DNA of 64,000 bases from Pleurodeles waltl (GCF_031143425.1 NC_090450.1:168385486-168449485), one strand, 5' to 3'. Shown: positions 36,376-48,932, numbered from the stretch's first letter. Numbers and translations are program-made. The notes: generated from the sequence alone by a model not told the origin.

Positions 36376-36532
36376 GGTCCCATATTTATACTTTTTTAGC
36401 GCCACATTTGTGCCGCTTTTTGATGCAAAAACGTCACAAACTTGCAAAATACAATTGTATTTTGCAAGTTTGTGCTGTTTTTGCATCAAAAAATGACGCA
36501 AATGTGGCACTAAAAAAGTATAAATATGGGCC
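36376..36532. mobile_element. 157-bp near-perfect fold-back MITE
   Basis: The left arm CCATATTTATACTTTTTTAG and the right arm ending CTAAAAAAGTATAAATATGG are inverted repeats that extend with few mismatches to the centre, where CAAAATACAATTGTATTTTG is a perfect palindrome. The terminal TATTTATACTTTTT matches Harbinger family B ends at 53648 and 63711. It lies just upstream of the L1 ORF1 start. Confidence 0.75.
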
Positions 36533-37215
36533 TTGGTCTTGCTAATTAGATCCCTCAATATGTAGGGGTATGCACAGAGCAAGAGATAATTTGTTTTAGA
36601 ATAAAGGTTAACCTTTTAACTGTTGTAGATTCAGGTACCTCAATAGTGGTAGTGGATCTAAAATGAATGTCAGGTCACTATGCCACAGTATTATGGAGTC
36701 ATGTGTCCAGTATCATGTTTCAAGTACAACACCCACAGTGCAATTCAAAGCAAATTTCACATTAAGGTGTGCAATTGAATGTGGTACAGTAATGCACGTC
36801 TCAATCCTGTGCTATGAGAATGTTGTGCCTGTGGTATTGAGGGTTGGGTCAGATTTAGAGGCTGGATGCATCAGTCCTTGTCCATGTGGACACTAGGAGT
36901 GTTTCCACTGGGGACCCGATATTTGTGTGAATTATGATAGTTCCTTCCTCACCTCCTCCGTTTCATAGGATCACTAGACATCTGAGAGTTGGAGGCTTCC
37001 AAGGCAAGTTGAAGGAGACGAATTGTACAGCATCACTCTCATTCCTGCATCGCAATCCAAGCATTATGATGGCTGATTGAAATGGCAGGCAGCCATTTTG
37101 ATTTGGTCCAAGAGCGAATGGGACTAGCAGTGTCAACACCAAAGCAGTACGCACTCTACTGGCGACAACAATGCAAAAACCCAGCACTCTCAAAACAACG
37201 TAATTTATGCATTGT

Positions 37216-37640
37216 GCTGATATGTTGTGGTTTAACCTTTTGCATTGCAGAGTTCAATCCTGAAAACTATTTTTACTATGCTTACAAATACTGTTCCTTT
37301 GCAATGTATTGCTGCAGGTTTTCAAAGTGTGTTAGGGTGTGGTCCCTTTCCAGGGCCTTCCAGAGACTTTCCCTGCAACATGCCTGGGCGTGGTTCTGGG
37401 CTTGGCCAAGACTCTATAAAAGAGAGCCAGCCCAACTCCCAGTGCTCACTATTCAGAGGTCCCGGTGCAGAGCAGCAGCTTCTTCCTGAGCTCCTGTCCC
37501 AGCGGCCTATTTGGATCTTCCAGTCTTCTGCCATTCATCCTTCATTGTTGATCATTGTTCCAGGCGGTAAGACGGTGGTTGGACTATCCCGACACCGTTA
37601 TTTAGAATTTTCATATTCTTGGTTTAATTCTTAAATGAGT
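37216..37640 (+). promoter_or_regulatory. TATA-bearing LTR-like or promoter segment
   Basis: TATAAAAG at 37415-37422 sits in a GC-richer stretch with CTGGGCGTGG and CTTGGCC upstream. About 30 bases downstream is CAGTGCTCACT, a plausible start region, followed by a non-coding leader. The arrangement resembles the U3-R part of an LTR. No TG...CA ends or target duplication could be fixed, and no retroviral frame follows. A tandem array starts directly downstream. Confidence 0.4.
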
Positions 37641-37649
37641 AACAGATTA

Positions 37650-38310
37650 CTTGTGCGCTACCATTACTTGACATTTATATGGTAGTTTACAAATAGGCAA
37701 GACGCGCAAACTTGTTTCATAAAGGTCTGACTTTGTTATTCATTGCGTGCTACCATTTCTTGACATTGGCATGGTGGCTTAAGAATCAGCAAGACGCGCG
37801 ATTCGTTTTATGGTGTTTAAACATTGTTGTCCATTGCGCGCTACTATTTCTTGACATTTACATGATGTTTTACGAATTGGCAAGATGCGCAACTCGTTTC
37901 ATGAGGATTTAACTTTGTTGTTTATTGCGCGCTACCATTTCTTGACATTTACATGGTGGCTTAAGAATCGGCAAAAGAGGCACGATTCGTTTCATTGTAC
38001 TTTGATCTTGTTATTTATTGTGAGCTGTTATTTCTTGACATTTACATCGTGTTTTACGAATCGGCAAGACGCGCGATTCGATTAATGATAATTTGACTTT
38101 GATATTCATTTCATGCTACCATTTCTTGGTATTTTACATGGTGACACTCGAATCGCCAAGACGCACGATTCTCTCCTCGAGTTTAATTCATGTTTTTTAT
38201 TGTATGCCACTATTCTAAGATATTTATTATATAATATTCGAGTTGACAAGTTATGTGATTTGTTTCCTGAATCCATATTGTGTTATTCATGGTGCACAAT
38301 CCTTTTATGG
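37650..38310 (+). repeat. 91-bp tandem array with conserved internal hairpin
   Basis: The block CTACCATTTCTTGACATTTA recurs at 37663, 37755, 37846, 37937, 38030, 38121 and, decayed, 38212, with spacings of 91-93 bases. Each unit holds GAATCGGCAAGACGCGCGATTC, whose ends CGAATCG and CGATTCG pair. Decay increases toward the 3' end, where the TA microsatellite begins. Confidence 0.8.
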
Positions 38311-38314
38311 TGTT

Positions 38315-38317
<3 letters not shown>

Positions 38318-38378
<61 letters not shown>
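38318..38378. repeat. (TA)n microsatellite, about 30 units
   Basis: Uninterrupted TA dinucleotides over about 61 bases. Tyr-Ile repeats in frames crossing it are artefacts. Confidence 0.95.
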
Positions 38379-38380
<2 letters not shown>

Positions 38381-38675
38381 GCAATATGCGCAATTTGTGT
38401 TGAAACATTTTAAGAGTACACAGAAGGCCGGAGTTTCTAGATGCAATATTGTATGGTCCTAGTATACATTCTCAAAACAGGATTTATATGACTGGTTTAA
38501 AATTTAGTCAGAATGTTTTTCTGATTCTCATGTAAAGGAAAGTACTTGAATAAGAAAGTTTTCATTTAATTCATCTTGATTCCCCTACAGGTATCCGGCC
38601 ATCTTGAAACTTAGTCATTTTAAACTTAACTCTTAGATTGTTCATGTTTTCAGAGTGACTAGGCTTAGAATCATA

Positions 38676-39305
38676 GGTGGTCATTCCGACCCCGGCGGTC
38701 AAGGACCGCCGGGGCTGGGGTCGGCGGGAGCCCCGCCAACAGGCTGGTGGTGCCCCGCAGGGCATTCTGACCGCGGCGGTTCGGCCGCGGTCAGAACAGG
38801 AAAACCGGCGGTGTCCCACCGGTTTTCCGCTGCCCTGGGAATCCCCCATGGCGGCGCAGCTTGCTGCGCCGCCATTGGGGATTCCGACCCCCTCACCGCC
38901 ATCCTGTTCCTGGCGGTTCCGACCGCCAGGAACAGGATGGCGGTGAGGGGTGTCGTGGGGCCCCTGGGGGCCCCTGCACTGCCCATGCCAATGGCATGGG
39001 CACTGCAGGGGCCCCCGTAAGAGGGCCCCACTTTGTATTTCAGTGTCTGCTTTGCAGACACTGAAATACGCGACGGGTGCCACTGCACCCGTCGCACATC
39101 CTCCACTCCGCCGGCTCCATTTGGAGCCGGCATCCTCATGGAGGGGTGTTTCCCACTGGGCTGGCGGGCGGCCTTTTGGCGGTCGCCCGCCAGCCCAGTG
39201 GGAAACCCAGAATACCCGCGGCGGTCTTTTGACCACGCAACGGTATTCTGGCAGTTCCCTCCAGGCGGGCGGCTCCCGCCGCCCGCCGGGGTCAGAATGA
39301 CCCCC
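38676..39305. mobile_element. 630-bp GC-rich fold-back Harbinger MITE, copy 2
   Basis: ATA at 38673-38675 and 39306-39308 flank the element. It begins GGTGGTCATTCCGACC and ends GGTCAGAATGACCCCC. The palindrome series of copy 1 is repeated in order: CCGGCGGTC...GACCGCC, GCCATGGCGGCGCAG..., CTGGCGGTTCCGACCGCCAG, GCACTGCCCATGCC...GGCATGGGC, and GTGTCTGC/GCAGACAC. Minus-strand frames of about 200 codons here are artefacts of the palindromic GC-rich structure. The ends resemble those of Harbinger element A at 45825, which could supply the transposase. Confidence 0.85.
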
Positions 39306-39308
39306 ATA

Positions 39309-42300
39309 GTCTAGTATTGATTTCAGGAGATATAATTTTCTTATTGTGTGTTCTAACCTTTTTCTTACTACTGGTCTCCTTCCCAGCTGTTCCCTTCCTA
39401 ATCCCCTCTTCCCCTCTTGAACTCTCTTAGTCTCTGTGATTTATCTATCAGAGTCTTGGAGCTGTTCAGTGGTGGATGTGTTGGGAACGTGCACAGACCC
39501 AGATGATCTGGTGACTCTGACAAGCAGACTGCAACAGGGATGAGCTCTGCTGGCTCATGACAGCAGTCAGGCAGGTCCACAAAAGAAGCTTTTGGACCCT
39601 CCCAATGTATTGAGCAGTCCCAGATACCCACTTTGGTGTGCATAAGTGTTGCTAGGCTTCAGGACAGGCAGCACAGCTCTGGAGCTCCCGTCTCACGTGG
39701 CCATCGTGCCCAGGCACAAGCCATTCCCCTCTGGCTCTTCAATCTATAGCGTCCCTCTTTTACCTCGTTACATGACCTGAAGTTTTTGGCAACATGCAGA
39801 ATGCTTGGTGATCTTGTCACAAATTCAGTAGATCATGACAATTGGGCAAATAGTGGGACACCATGTACCAAACATTGTAGTCAGACCCATTCTATGAATA
39901 GAGGAGTTTCTTCGCTTAATTTGAGCCAGTGGATGCAAATGGGGTCGATCAGCACTCAGTTTTGGGCACCAGTACTTATTTTTCCCTAACAGACTTTGAT
40001 ATAAAGCAACTGAGACTAAAATGCAAAACAGGGAAAGAGAGAAAAAAGTGACAAAGGGAGAAGCAGGGATGAATAAAAGTCCACAAGATTAAGATAAAGA
40101 AGCAGGGAGTGTTTGGTGGTGGTAGATGAAAGAAGCTTGAGGTGAATCAAGACTTCATAGCCTTGGTATTTGGCATCCCAACCTTCAACAGCACCAGTCA
40201 TAGGCTTCTGAGCAAAACTTTGGTCCCTTGCATTTACTGGTTAATAAATTAAACGCTGATGAGGGTGGATGCCTCACATTGTGAAATTTTGGCAAACAGT
40301 GCCTTGTACAAATGCAGGGAAGAGAGGTTGGTCAGACCTTCACACAAACTCTGAAGACAAATCAGAAAAAACAAGGAATGACACGCCAAATTTATTTAAC
40401 CTGTAAGTGTGTTTGCGTAGAGCAGGACAAAATGAAGGGAGGTTGTTTGGGAATAGTCTATAATTATGGGGCATCTCGCTACAGGATACAGGGACTCTCA
40501 CAAACCGGAGTGGCATGCTTCATCATCAAGTCCTGCTCTATCCTAAATTGTATGTCCAAGTTATCTTTCTTAAAACTTCAGACCCCTGCTCAGCACTTAG
40601 CTAGCTTCCAGTTGCCCTACTATAATGTGTTACCTCCTTAACTACCTATCCTCCATAGCATATCTCACAGACTCTCAAAGAGTTCTCACCCTGTCAAGCC
40701 AGATTGGACTCCTAGTAACTATGTCAACCCTCCTCACATGGAGGTTTCGGGCTCTACCAACCACACCACCCCCTTAACTCCTTGTCTCTCACTAGGCAGC
40801 CCTCAAACAAAATCATCATAATCATTCAAAATTACTTTTTCCCTCTGCAAACTCCCTACCAATAGCATCAACCCCAGAAAGAGATATGTGTTTCTCAAAA
40901 GTCATAAACGGACACCTTTGATCCTAAACAAATTATAGTCCTTATACTTTATTTAACTGTTTCTAATTCACCTAATCTCTTACACCCTTGACTATGTTTG
41001 CATCTCCTTAGCTGCCTGTCACTTAACTCTGTTAACAGCTGGTGGTCTTACCACACGCTCCCGAAAATCAACTCTATCCATGTCAAACATTACCTGGACT
41101 GGTGCTCCACAATATTAATTAAATCCCTTTTTATTTCTTTCATTAGACTCTATTCCTGGTAAATGTACCAAATGATTCTCCACAAACTAACTACAAAAAT
41201 ATCTGACCAGCATCTTCGCTTAGATAGCTCATTCCACTCATCCCCCACAAATGCATCTGATTACTTTCCACATTGAAGCCAAGCTACTTTTCAAAGTGTT
41301 GCATCTTTTTCTGCTTCACCACACTTTAAGGATATGTATGCTTCCAGATATACATCTGTATTATTGCATTATCTGGGTCCAGTAGACAGCCTGTGGGTTG
41401 GGGTGGAGAGGTCAAGAAAATTACATTTAGCACATCATCATAATGTGCCAATTAGGCTCACATATATTTTGCAACATATGAACCACAACCTCCCAGTGCT
41501 CCCCTCTTACACTTTCGAAAGCTCCAATGGCTAGATTCTATGGTATTACTGCTTTTTAAGGAATGGCTGCTACACTTTACAAATGTAAACCCAAGTCACC
41601 AGAAGCACCCTTTCATCCCGTGTAATAGTTAGAAAACCAACAAAGATTTCCCATCCCCGATATAAACAGCTACCTTTCAACAAGCTCACTAAAACTATTA
41701 TGATTTGTAACTGTCTTAGAAAGGTAAATACCAGTATCACCTCACTCACTCAATGCCAACTGTTTATCATGCAAATGTCATCTACATCTGATATCTCCAG
41801 TTTAATCTTAGGCCACACAATCACCAATGTAGATCTAATAAACCTAGAACCTCTTCCATCTCCAATTACTTTGAAAAACTCAAGTCCCCATAAAATCCAA
41901 ACTATATATTATTTAGTGATTGTTTTATCCCAGGACAGAGAAACCATACAACTTTCACTTCATCTCCTCTAATTTTGCAGTGACCAACCTGCTAGCTCGC
42001 TCATGTACCCCTTTCTCTGCCCAATCTTCCAGCAACCTACTGACCTTTCCCCCTTGTTTCCTCCATTGATGCAATCCCCAAAACCACTTACTCTATGCCT
42101 GCTATGCTACCCTTGATCATTGCTGGAGACAAACCCTTATCAGTCAAATCCTTAAGACACTCTCCCTTCTCAATAGAGTTCTCTGTCATCCACTGTCTCC
42201 CGAAAAAAGTGGTACTCAATCCCATGCTGTACCTACATTTATGGTGTCTTGTTTGACTTCTGTTCCAACTCCTTTGAATCCTACTCAGCTTTCACATCCC

Positions 42301-43920
42301 TGTGATGCAGTTCCCCATTGCTAGGACCATCAGTTGAGAGCCCAGCAATCTGCTACTGGCCATTAAGTGCAATTTTTAAAGTCTTGCTTCTCTTGTAACT
42401 ATCTGCTCAATAGAGCTTGTTTTGCTTGGTGTTCACTCAATTCCTCTCTCTTGGTCTTCTCTACTTTGAGATCAAGGATTTTTCGCAACCATCCTTGCTT
42501 AAATGTCTTTGCTATCCAAAAGAACCCCTATTCACTACGTCTGTCAATATCCACTCTGAACTCCTCTTTCTTGCACCTAATAATACCCATTTCCGAGTAT
42601 GTGCTTGCCCCATCAATTGACACTTTTGCATTCTCCCTAGTATTCCACCATCTCTCTTTAAAAAGTATGAGGTAATTCATTCTTTGCTTTGCATCTTCTG
42701 CCTGCTCTGGGTAACACACTAATGTGACAGAACCTCAAGGTTCCATTGAACATCAAAGGACTCCTTCTCCACTCACCATATGAAAAATACTAAGCAAGTG
42801 CCCTCCAGACACCACCACCTTTCTCCCTCCTCTGATCAATCTTCAAGAAGGCTGCAATTTTTGTTTTTCACTTTTTATCAATTGTCCTTTTCGGACCTGC
42901 CTTTGCCTCATCCTAACCGGCTGCACCTCCTGTTTTGCTTCCTCAATGTTGTTGTCCTTAACTTCAGACTTCTCCTTCGATAAGCCAAATATAATTCTGA
43001 TCCATACATAGAATTTACTAACCTTCACTGCCAACCATCAAGCCCCTTAACATACTTGTTCTTCACTGCTCACAATCCATCCACTGCCAACCCCCATACC
43101 TCACTCCATGCTGAAATCAGTCCCATTCTGCTTGTTCTGCCTTTCTACTATCATGAATTCCTTCAATTCTGCCCACTCTCTTTGCAAATGACCTAGCTTA
43201 TCCAGGACTGTAACAGACCCTACATACCCAGCTCTTCCCCTTCTTCTCACATCTCCCCTCCCTTCTTATCATCTCCTGTAGCTACATTTTTCCAGGAAAC
43301 CAGGTTATTAAACTGTGATGGAGAAAGGTTTAAATAGTGATCATAGCTGTTGTTGATGGCCCACAACATCACAACAATCTATTACCTATTAAGTAAATAA
43401 GTTACCTTGATCAATCTAGGACATCCACAGGAAAAATTGTATGAGGTGAATGAACACTAACCCTAAAACAACATTACCATTAAGAAATAAGTCAGATGAG
43501 AGCTATTGGACATAAAACCTGATCATCAGAAATGGTCCAGTAACTACCTTCTCTACTGCCCCAAATGTCTGTGCACTTTCACTGAACTATTTGTGACTCA
43601 AGACACAGTCAACAAGGACGTATTTCACTTCCTTAGAAGGGAAGAGATCTCAGGGACTTGTAGTGCAGATGTGACAAGGCTGTGGAATTTTTCTGTGTTC
43701 AAAGCCTGGCCTGATGAGATCTGTCAAGCCTAAACACATCCATTATATATGAAAGCTTAGATGGTAGGATGACAAATCAAAACATAAATTTGAAGTCCAA
43801 ACAGATCTAGGACAAATTGAAAAAATGTATTTGTCAAGTAAAAGGAGTGCAATAACATTTCGGTATACACCTTAAATATTTGAATATAAAAGGTAATTGT
43901 AGCTGGAATGTGACTACTGA
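39309..43920. other. 4.6 kb without recognisable gene or repeat
   Basis: Pyrimidine-biased sequence with many short frames (about 60-110 codons) on both strands, none with a motif I know and none conserved in style with its neighbours. It may be old transposon sequence decayed past recognition. No tRNA, rRNA or tandem repeat seen. Confidence 0.35.
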
Positions 43921-43924
43921 CACA

Positions 43925-44195
43925 CATAGCCTGGAACCCTTAATCTTCAGGGTGAAGATCTGAGACCTTAACCCCTAGTCCACAGGTTACTGTTTGCTAT
44001 CAAATTTCCAGACATTAATATGATATTTAACCCAAAGAAGTTTAAAAAAAAATGTAAATGTTCCATCACACAGAATGCTTAACAGTCAAAACACTAGTAA
44101 CTAAACAGACACACTGCCATGAGATACCAGGATTTGAACTGTCAATTTAGTGAGTGACAGTCCAAGAGTTTCACCACTGAGCCAGATGTAAGTCT
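43925..44195 (-). mobile_element. tRNA-derived SINE-like segments, minus strand
   Basis: On the minus strand, TGGCTCAGTGG (about 44180) and AGTTCAAATCC (about 44135) match pol III A and B boxes at tRNA spacing. A second pair, TAGGGGTTAAGG and GGGTTCCAGGC, lies near 43985 and 43937. Two tRNA-like heads in one direction suggest a dimeric SINE or two insertions. There is no credible intact tRNA cloverleaf. Confidence 0.4.
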
Positions 44196-44284
44196 AGTTT
44201 GCTATGCATCATAACCTAACTATAGCATTCGAGCAAACGTCTTGCTTGTGTGCTGCTTTAAAGAAATTCTATGAGAGGCTATTG

Positions 44285-44697
44285 TTATTGCACTGCTCTC
44301 TCCTTAGAAGAACTCCAAAGCAGGACAAAAGGAAGATGCTTTGTGCCAAGAGAGTACAGCAGGGGAGCCTGAAGGCCCGCAGTGCTACCTGGCACCCCAG
44401 TTCTGAGGGAGCTGCCATTGCTCCCACAATCAAGGATATGCTTTGAATAGCATCTCCCTGCTTGTGGGAGCAAAGTTTACATCTGTTTCACTGCAAACAT
44501 ATTTGGGTTTTGGGAAACAGATGAAAACTCTGCTTTTTGTCTGTTTGACAGCTCCCGCTTTCAGAAAACACTGTTATGTTTGCTTTTGCTTGGTGGGAGC
44601 TGTCACCTCCTGACAACTAAAAGCAAACAGCCACCTTCAGCGGGTAGGCACATCGGGAGGTAGCAGAAGCTGACTCTGGGGATTGGCCATCTGCGGA
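44285..44697. other. Repeat-like stretch with GGGAGCTG / CAGCTCCC palindromes
   Basis: GGGAGCTGCCATTGCTCCC, GACAGCTCCC and GGGAGCTGTC recur in both directions together with an AAAGCAAAC / GTTTGCTTT pair, suggesting a fold-back element. Boundaries are not resolved. Confidence 0.3.
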
Positions 44698-45020
44698 TAA
44701 GTGTGGCACAATGGTTAGAGTGGCATACCCTGATGCAGAGATCTGGCCTGGGACCAGGATTCAATTCCCACCTCAGTGGCCATGGGGCTCAATTCCCTTG
44801 GACCAGATAATTCCTGCCTTAGTGCCTAATCTAATTAATGGGTCCCACTCTGTAACTCTGGGAAATAGCTTGCTTATCTCCACAATGGCCCTCACAGCAC
44901 TTGGATGCCTGGCTGTCAGGAGTGGGTGCCTCACAGGGAAAAGCCAGGAGGAGTTCCACAGCGGTATGCATACAGCGCTTTGGGACCCTAACAGGTGAGT
45001 AGTGCAAAGTTTACAGTTTA
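44698..45020 (+). mobile_element. tRNA-derived SINE with L2-like tail
   Basis: TGGCACAATGGTTAGAG (44705) matches an A box and GGATTCAATTCCC (44757) a B box, 50 bases apart as in a tRNA. The body ends in CAGCGCTTTGGGACCC...GTAGTGCAAAG, the conserved 3' tail by which L2-clade reverse transcriptase recognises SINE RNA. The tail matches in style the LINE end at 4866-5066. Transcribed by RNA polymerase III when active. Confidence 0.65.
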
Positions 45021-45049
45021 AATGGATTCACGAGGTGGGCCATGCAGCC

Positions 45050-45590
45050 CACCTCCAGCCTTTATTTTAGCCCCCGCGAGGTCGTGGTCCCTGGGGCTAG
45101 GGGTCTGCAATGGACCCCTTCATCATATTATTTGAGCTCCAGGGAGGCCCCCCCAATTGTATAAGTTGCCCCAGAAAAGTTTGCAGTTCCCAGGGTGTGG
45201 GGGGACCATGCAGCCCCTATATATTATAGTAATTGCCCCAGGAAAGTGCCGGTCCCTGGGCTGCAGAGGGTCTGAGAGGCCCCACCTGCATTCATTTAAG
45301 TTTTACACCAGGAATGGGTCTGGTCCTTGGGGTGTGGGTGGGCTCAGCAGGACCAACTGCATAAATATTTTCAGTGCCTCAGGGAGGTGGTAGTCTCCCA
45401 GGCTGTAGGAAGGCTGCACTGGCACTCCGCATCAATTTAATTATTTTTCCCCAGGGAGTTGGGGGTCCCCAGGGCACAGGGTTAATGCACATGCACCCTC
45501 CTCATAGATAATATACAGTGCCCCGGAAAGGTGGCAGTCCCCGAGGCATTGATAAGACTTGGCCCACCCAGGGGCACAATAAAAAGCACA
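45050..45590 (+). repeat. Degenerate 73-bp tandem repeat
   Basis: Copies of a unit like GCCCCAGGGAAGTGGCAGTCC followed by a G-rich block and an AT-rich spacer occur at about 45070, 45165, 45231, 45300, 45373, 45444 and 45520. The copies are strongly diverged. No coding. Confidence 0.6.
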
Positions 45591-46859
45591 CTTGTGAGAC
45601 TGCACTTGCTTTTTTTTTTTAAATCATGGCAAAATTCAAATTTGGCGCGATTTTTGCTGATTTAAAAAAAATACTTTAAAGAGTTTATTAGTCCCCCATG
45701 GGCCCCTGCACTAAGGATAGCAGGGTACGGTAATAGTAAGATTGGAGGAATCATTTGTTTATTTTTTATTTGTTGTACAATTATGGGAACTTGAAGAATA
45801 CTTGATTCATGTTTTACATATTAAGGTGGTCATTATGACATTGGCTGTGACTGTTAAAGTGGTGGTAATACTGCCAACAAGCTGGCAGTAATTAGGGACA
45901 ATTATTCCCATGGCAGTGATAACCTCCCATAGACAGCCAATGTACCACACCAACCGCCAGGGCATTAACCCCACTGACCACGGTGGTAGCCATCAACAGC
46001 CAGGTGGAATGACAAGGTACCACCCACCATAACATGACATAGCAAACCGCCATGATTTCTGGGGCGGTACCAATGCCATCAAAAGCCTGGTGGAAACACT
46101 GCACAGACAACAAAAGACTCACCATCAGAGACACAGAGAAGACCTGTGCTGCCACGGAACTAGAACTTCAAGTCTTCCCGATGTACTTCTATGCCATGGT
46201 CCACCAGGAATACCAACGCTGATGACGACGGTGAGTACAGCTGCCTAGCAGACAAGGGAGGGAAGGAGGAAAAGGAGAGTGACACACACACGCACAACAC
46301 ACAAAATTTACACACACCATACACACAACCAGCTGCAGAGAAAAACCAATGTCACAGGACCCATGTCTAATTAAAATAAGGACCACATTGAGCTTTAACT
46401 GATACTGTAATACGATGCCAACAGCCACCATATTGTCCATACAATAACAAAAACAGGTGTCCATGTCTAGAAATGGCCAATGGCCAGTCCAAAGTACAAA
46501 AGGTCCACATGGCCACAGGGCACAATCCAAGCGCCGACTTGATTCATGACAGTATCCGGACTCCACTGTGCAGGGGCATCATGTTGGAAATGGGCACACA
46601 CCTCAGGGGGAAGGGGGGGTGGGGGGCACCTCAGGTGAAATGGGTAACATGCCCACTGGTACTGGAGGGGGTTCCTTGACCAATTGTCCCTTGTGGGGAG
46701 TGTAAGGCCACAGTCTCTGAAGTAGGGAACATGCCCACTAGTTCTGTAGGGGGCTCCTTGCCCAATTGTCCCTGGTGGGGAGTGTAAGGCCATAGTCTCT
46801 GAAGTGGGGAACATGCTCACTGGTTCTGGAGGGGGGTTCTTGCCCAATTGTCGCTGGTG

Positions 46860-48932
46860 GGTGGCCTACATGCTCTCTGCTGGAGGTGAGGGCTCCTTGC
46901 CCACTGATGGTGGAGGTGTGACCCTAGCTGCCTTTGCTGGAGGTGAGGGCTCCTTGCCCACTGATTGTGGAGGTGTGACCCTGGCTGCCTCTGCTAGAGG
47001 TCAGGGCTCCATGCCCACTGATGATGGAGGTGTTACCCTGGCTGCCTATACTGGAGGTGAGGGCTCCTTGCCCACTGCTGGTGGAGGGAACCTCTTGCCT
47101 CTCTTTGCTGGTGGAGTGGGATCCTTCCCTTTCTTGAGTGGTGGAATGGGATCCTTGCCTTTCTTGGGTGGTGGAGTGGAATCCTTCCCTTTCTTGTGGG
47201 GTGGAGTGGGATCCCTCGCTTTCTTGCCTCCACAACTAGGAGGTGCCTCCACTGTCCCCATCTCATATCCCTTGGTTTTCACCACCCTAGTCCTCCTTTT
47301 CTGAGGCAAAGGTGTGCTCTTACTAGGAGTGGCTGCTGTCACACTCAGGGGCCCCTTTGTGTCAGCAGCTGGGAGCCGAGGTAGACTGTTTGGCTGAGGT
47401 GCTGTGCTTGGTCGTTGGGACAAGGCTCTGACGGGCAGGATGGGGGGTGGAGGGGGAGGGAAGAGATCAAGATGGTCAAGGAAAAGCTTCTTAGGGACAT
47501 TGGGGTGGAATGTGGGTGGAGGGATGGGTGTGGAGGCAGTGGAGAAGGTTGTGTGTTGGCTGTGTGAATGCTTGTGGCCTGCTGAAGTGTGCTGCTGTGT
47601 TTGACTGTGCTATTCTTGTTTGATGTTTTGTGTGCATGCTTGTCTGTATGTGTGCATGGATGGGTTGGGGTTGAGGAGACTGGGACTGGGAAGTGGTAGT
47701 TGGAGGGGGGACGTTAGGAACAGGGACATTGGCTGCCAGGAGAGAGGAGGCCAGAGCCTGAAACGATCTCTGTAGGATCAGAGTCAGTGTTGTCACCTCC
47801 TGTCTCCGCTGTGGTGCTCCCCTCGCCCTCCGTCCCACTGGTACCCTCTGCGTCAGTGGACTCTGCCTCCTGGATCCTGTGGAATGCACCTAACTCAGTC
47901 GCCGGTGCCCTTGCTCCTCCGCCAGATGATGCTAATGCACACATGGACAGGATGATGGAAGAAAATAGGGGGTTAGAAAAAGGGAGCACTGGGTCAATTA
48001 CAGCACCAGAACCACAGATAGCATACACCTTGCCATCACACACAGGGATCACGATTGAGCACTATGCATCGCACTGGCATTCCATTGGCTAGGTACCACA
48101 GCAAGATGAGAGCCAACCACCACCAACTGTACCCCGCCTGTGACCCACTAAGCCCTGTCTGACCTGGAATGCCGCATAGCTAGATTACATGATTTTGCTG
48201 TACACCCATTTACCTTGAGCTGGACCGCACAGAAATGTCAGAGCTGACATAAAGGGGTACCCACTAACTGAAAACCACCACCCGGATCCCATGGCAGCCA
48301 ACAAACATGGTTGTCAAGCTGACTGTACTCATCCTCTTGTGGCTGCTGTGCTGCCCTCAAGCGCCCATCCAACTCTGGGTAGGCCACCACCAGTATACGG
48401 GCCATCAGTTGGGTCAGGTTCCGATGGGCACCCTGCCCTCGTTGGGAGACCATTCACAGCTGGGCCTCTGCGGTCTTTTGGGCCCAGCGTCTCAGGTCCT
48501 CCCACCTTTTCCTACAGTGGGTGCTCCGCGTGCTGTAGAACCCCAGAGTTTGCAGGTCCTTGCCGATGGCTTGCCACAATAGCTTCTTCTGATGGGCCCT
48601 GACCTGCAGAGATGATACAGACAGGAGGACACCATTAAACATACAATTCAGCCTGTTGCACATATGGCCCACAAATACCATTGCCATCGCCACTGGCACA
48701 CACATTACCCGACGCCCACCATGTACACTAGCATCAGAGATCCCCCTCAATTACACTCTGCTAACACACACATCTCCATGCAACCTTGTCACATGCATCG
48801 TGCCCATGGTGTTCTCACACGTTGGTCTGGAGGCCCATACAGCTGTTCATGCAGGGGTAGGACCCCATCCACCAGGCGCTCCAACTCCTCAAAAGTGAAG
48901 GCAGGGGCCCTTTCCCCGGTAACACAGGACAT
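46860..48932 (-). pseudogene. Harbinger SANT/Myb-like DNA-binding protein (gene A)
   Basis: Minus strand, ATG at 48932-48930. Exon 1 (to about 48819) codes MSCVTGERAPAFTFEELERL, the first SANT helix, and ends before GTGTGAG near 48816. The acceptor CATCTCTGCAG ends near 48614, and exon 2 continues HQKKLLWQAIGKDLQTLG then RSTHCRKRWEDLRRWAQK, the second and third SANT helices with their conserved Trp. Further down come an acidic segment (47.85 kb), a Pro/Ser/Thr/His-rich linker, and Lys-Lys-Gly-Lys-Asp-Pro-Thr-Pro-Pro repeats near 47150. In this superfamily the protein brings the transposase to the transposon ends and to the nucleus. Frames are interrupted in the tail, so the gene is probably dead. 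The exon structure is inferred from splice consensus only. Confidence 0.65.

Noticed and set aside
38280..38462. Tyr-Ile repeat protein
   Set aside because: Translation of the TA microsatellite.
38571..39307. Overlapping minus-strand frames of 200-220 codons
   Set aside because: They lie within the palindromic GC-rich MITE; GC richness and symmetry remove stops in several frames and the translations mirror one another. Not genes.
43925..45020. Functional tRNA genes
   Set aside because: A and B boxes are present but acceptor and anticodon arms do not form, and SINE bodies follow.
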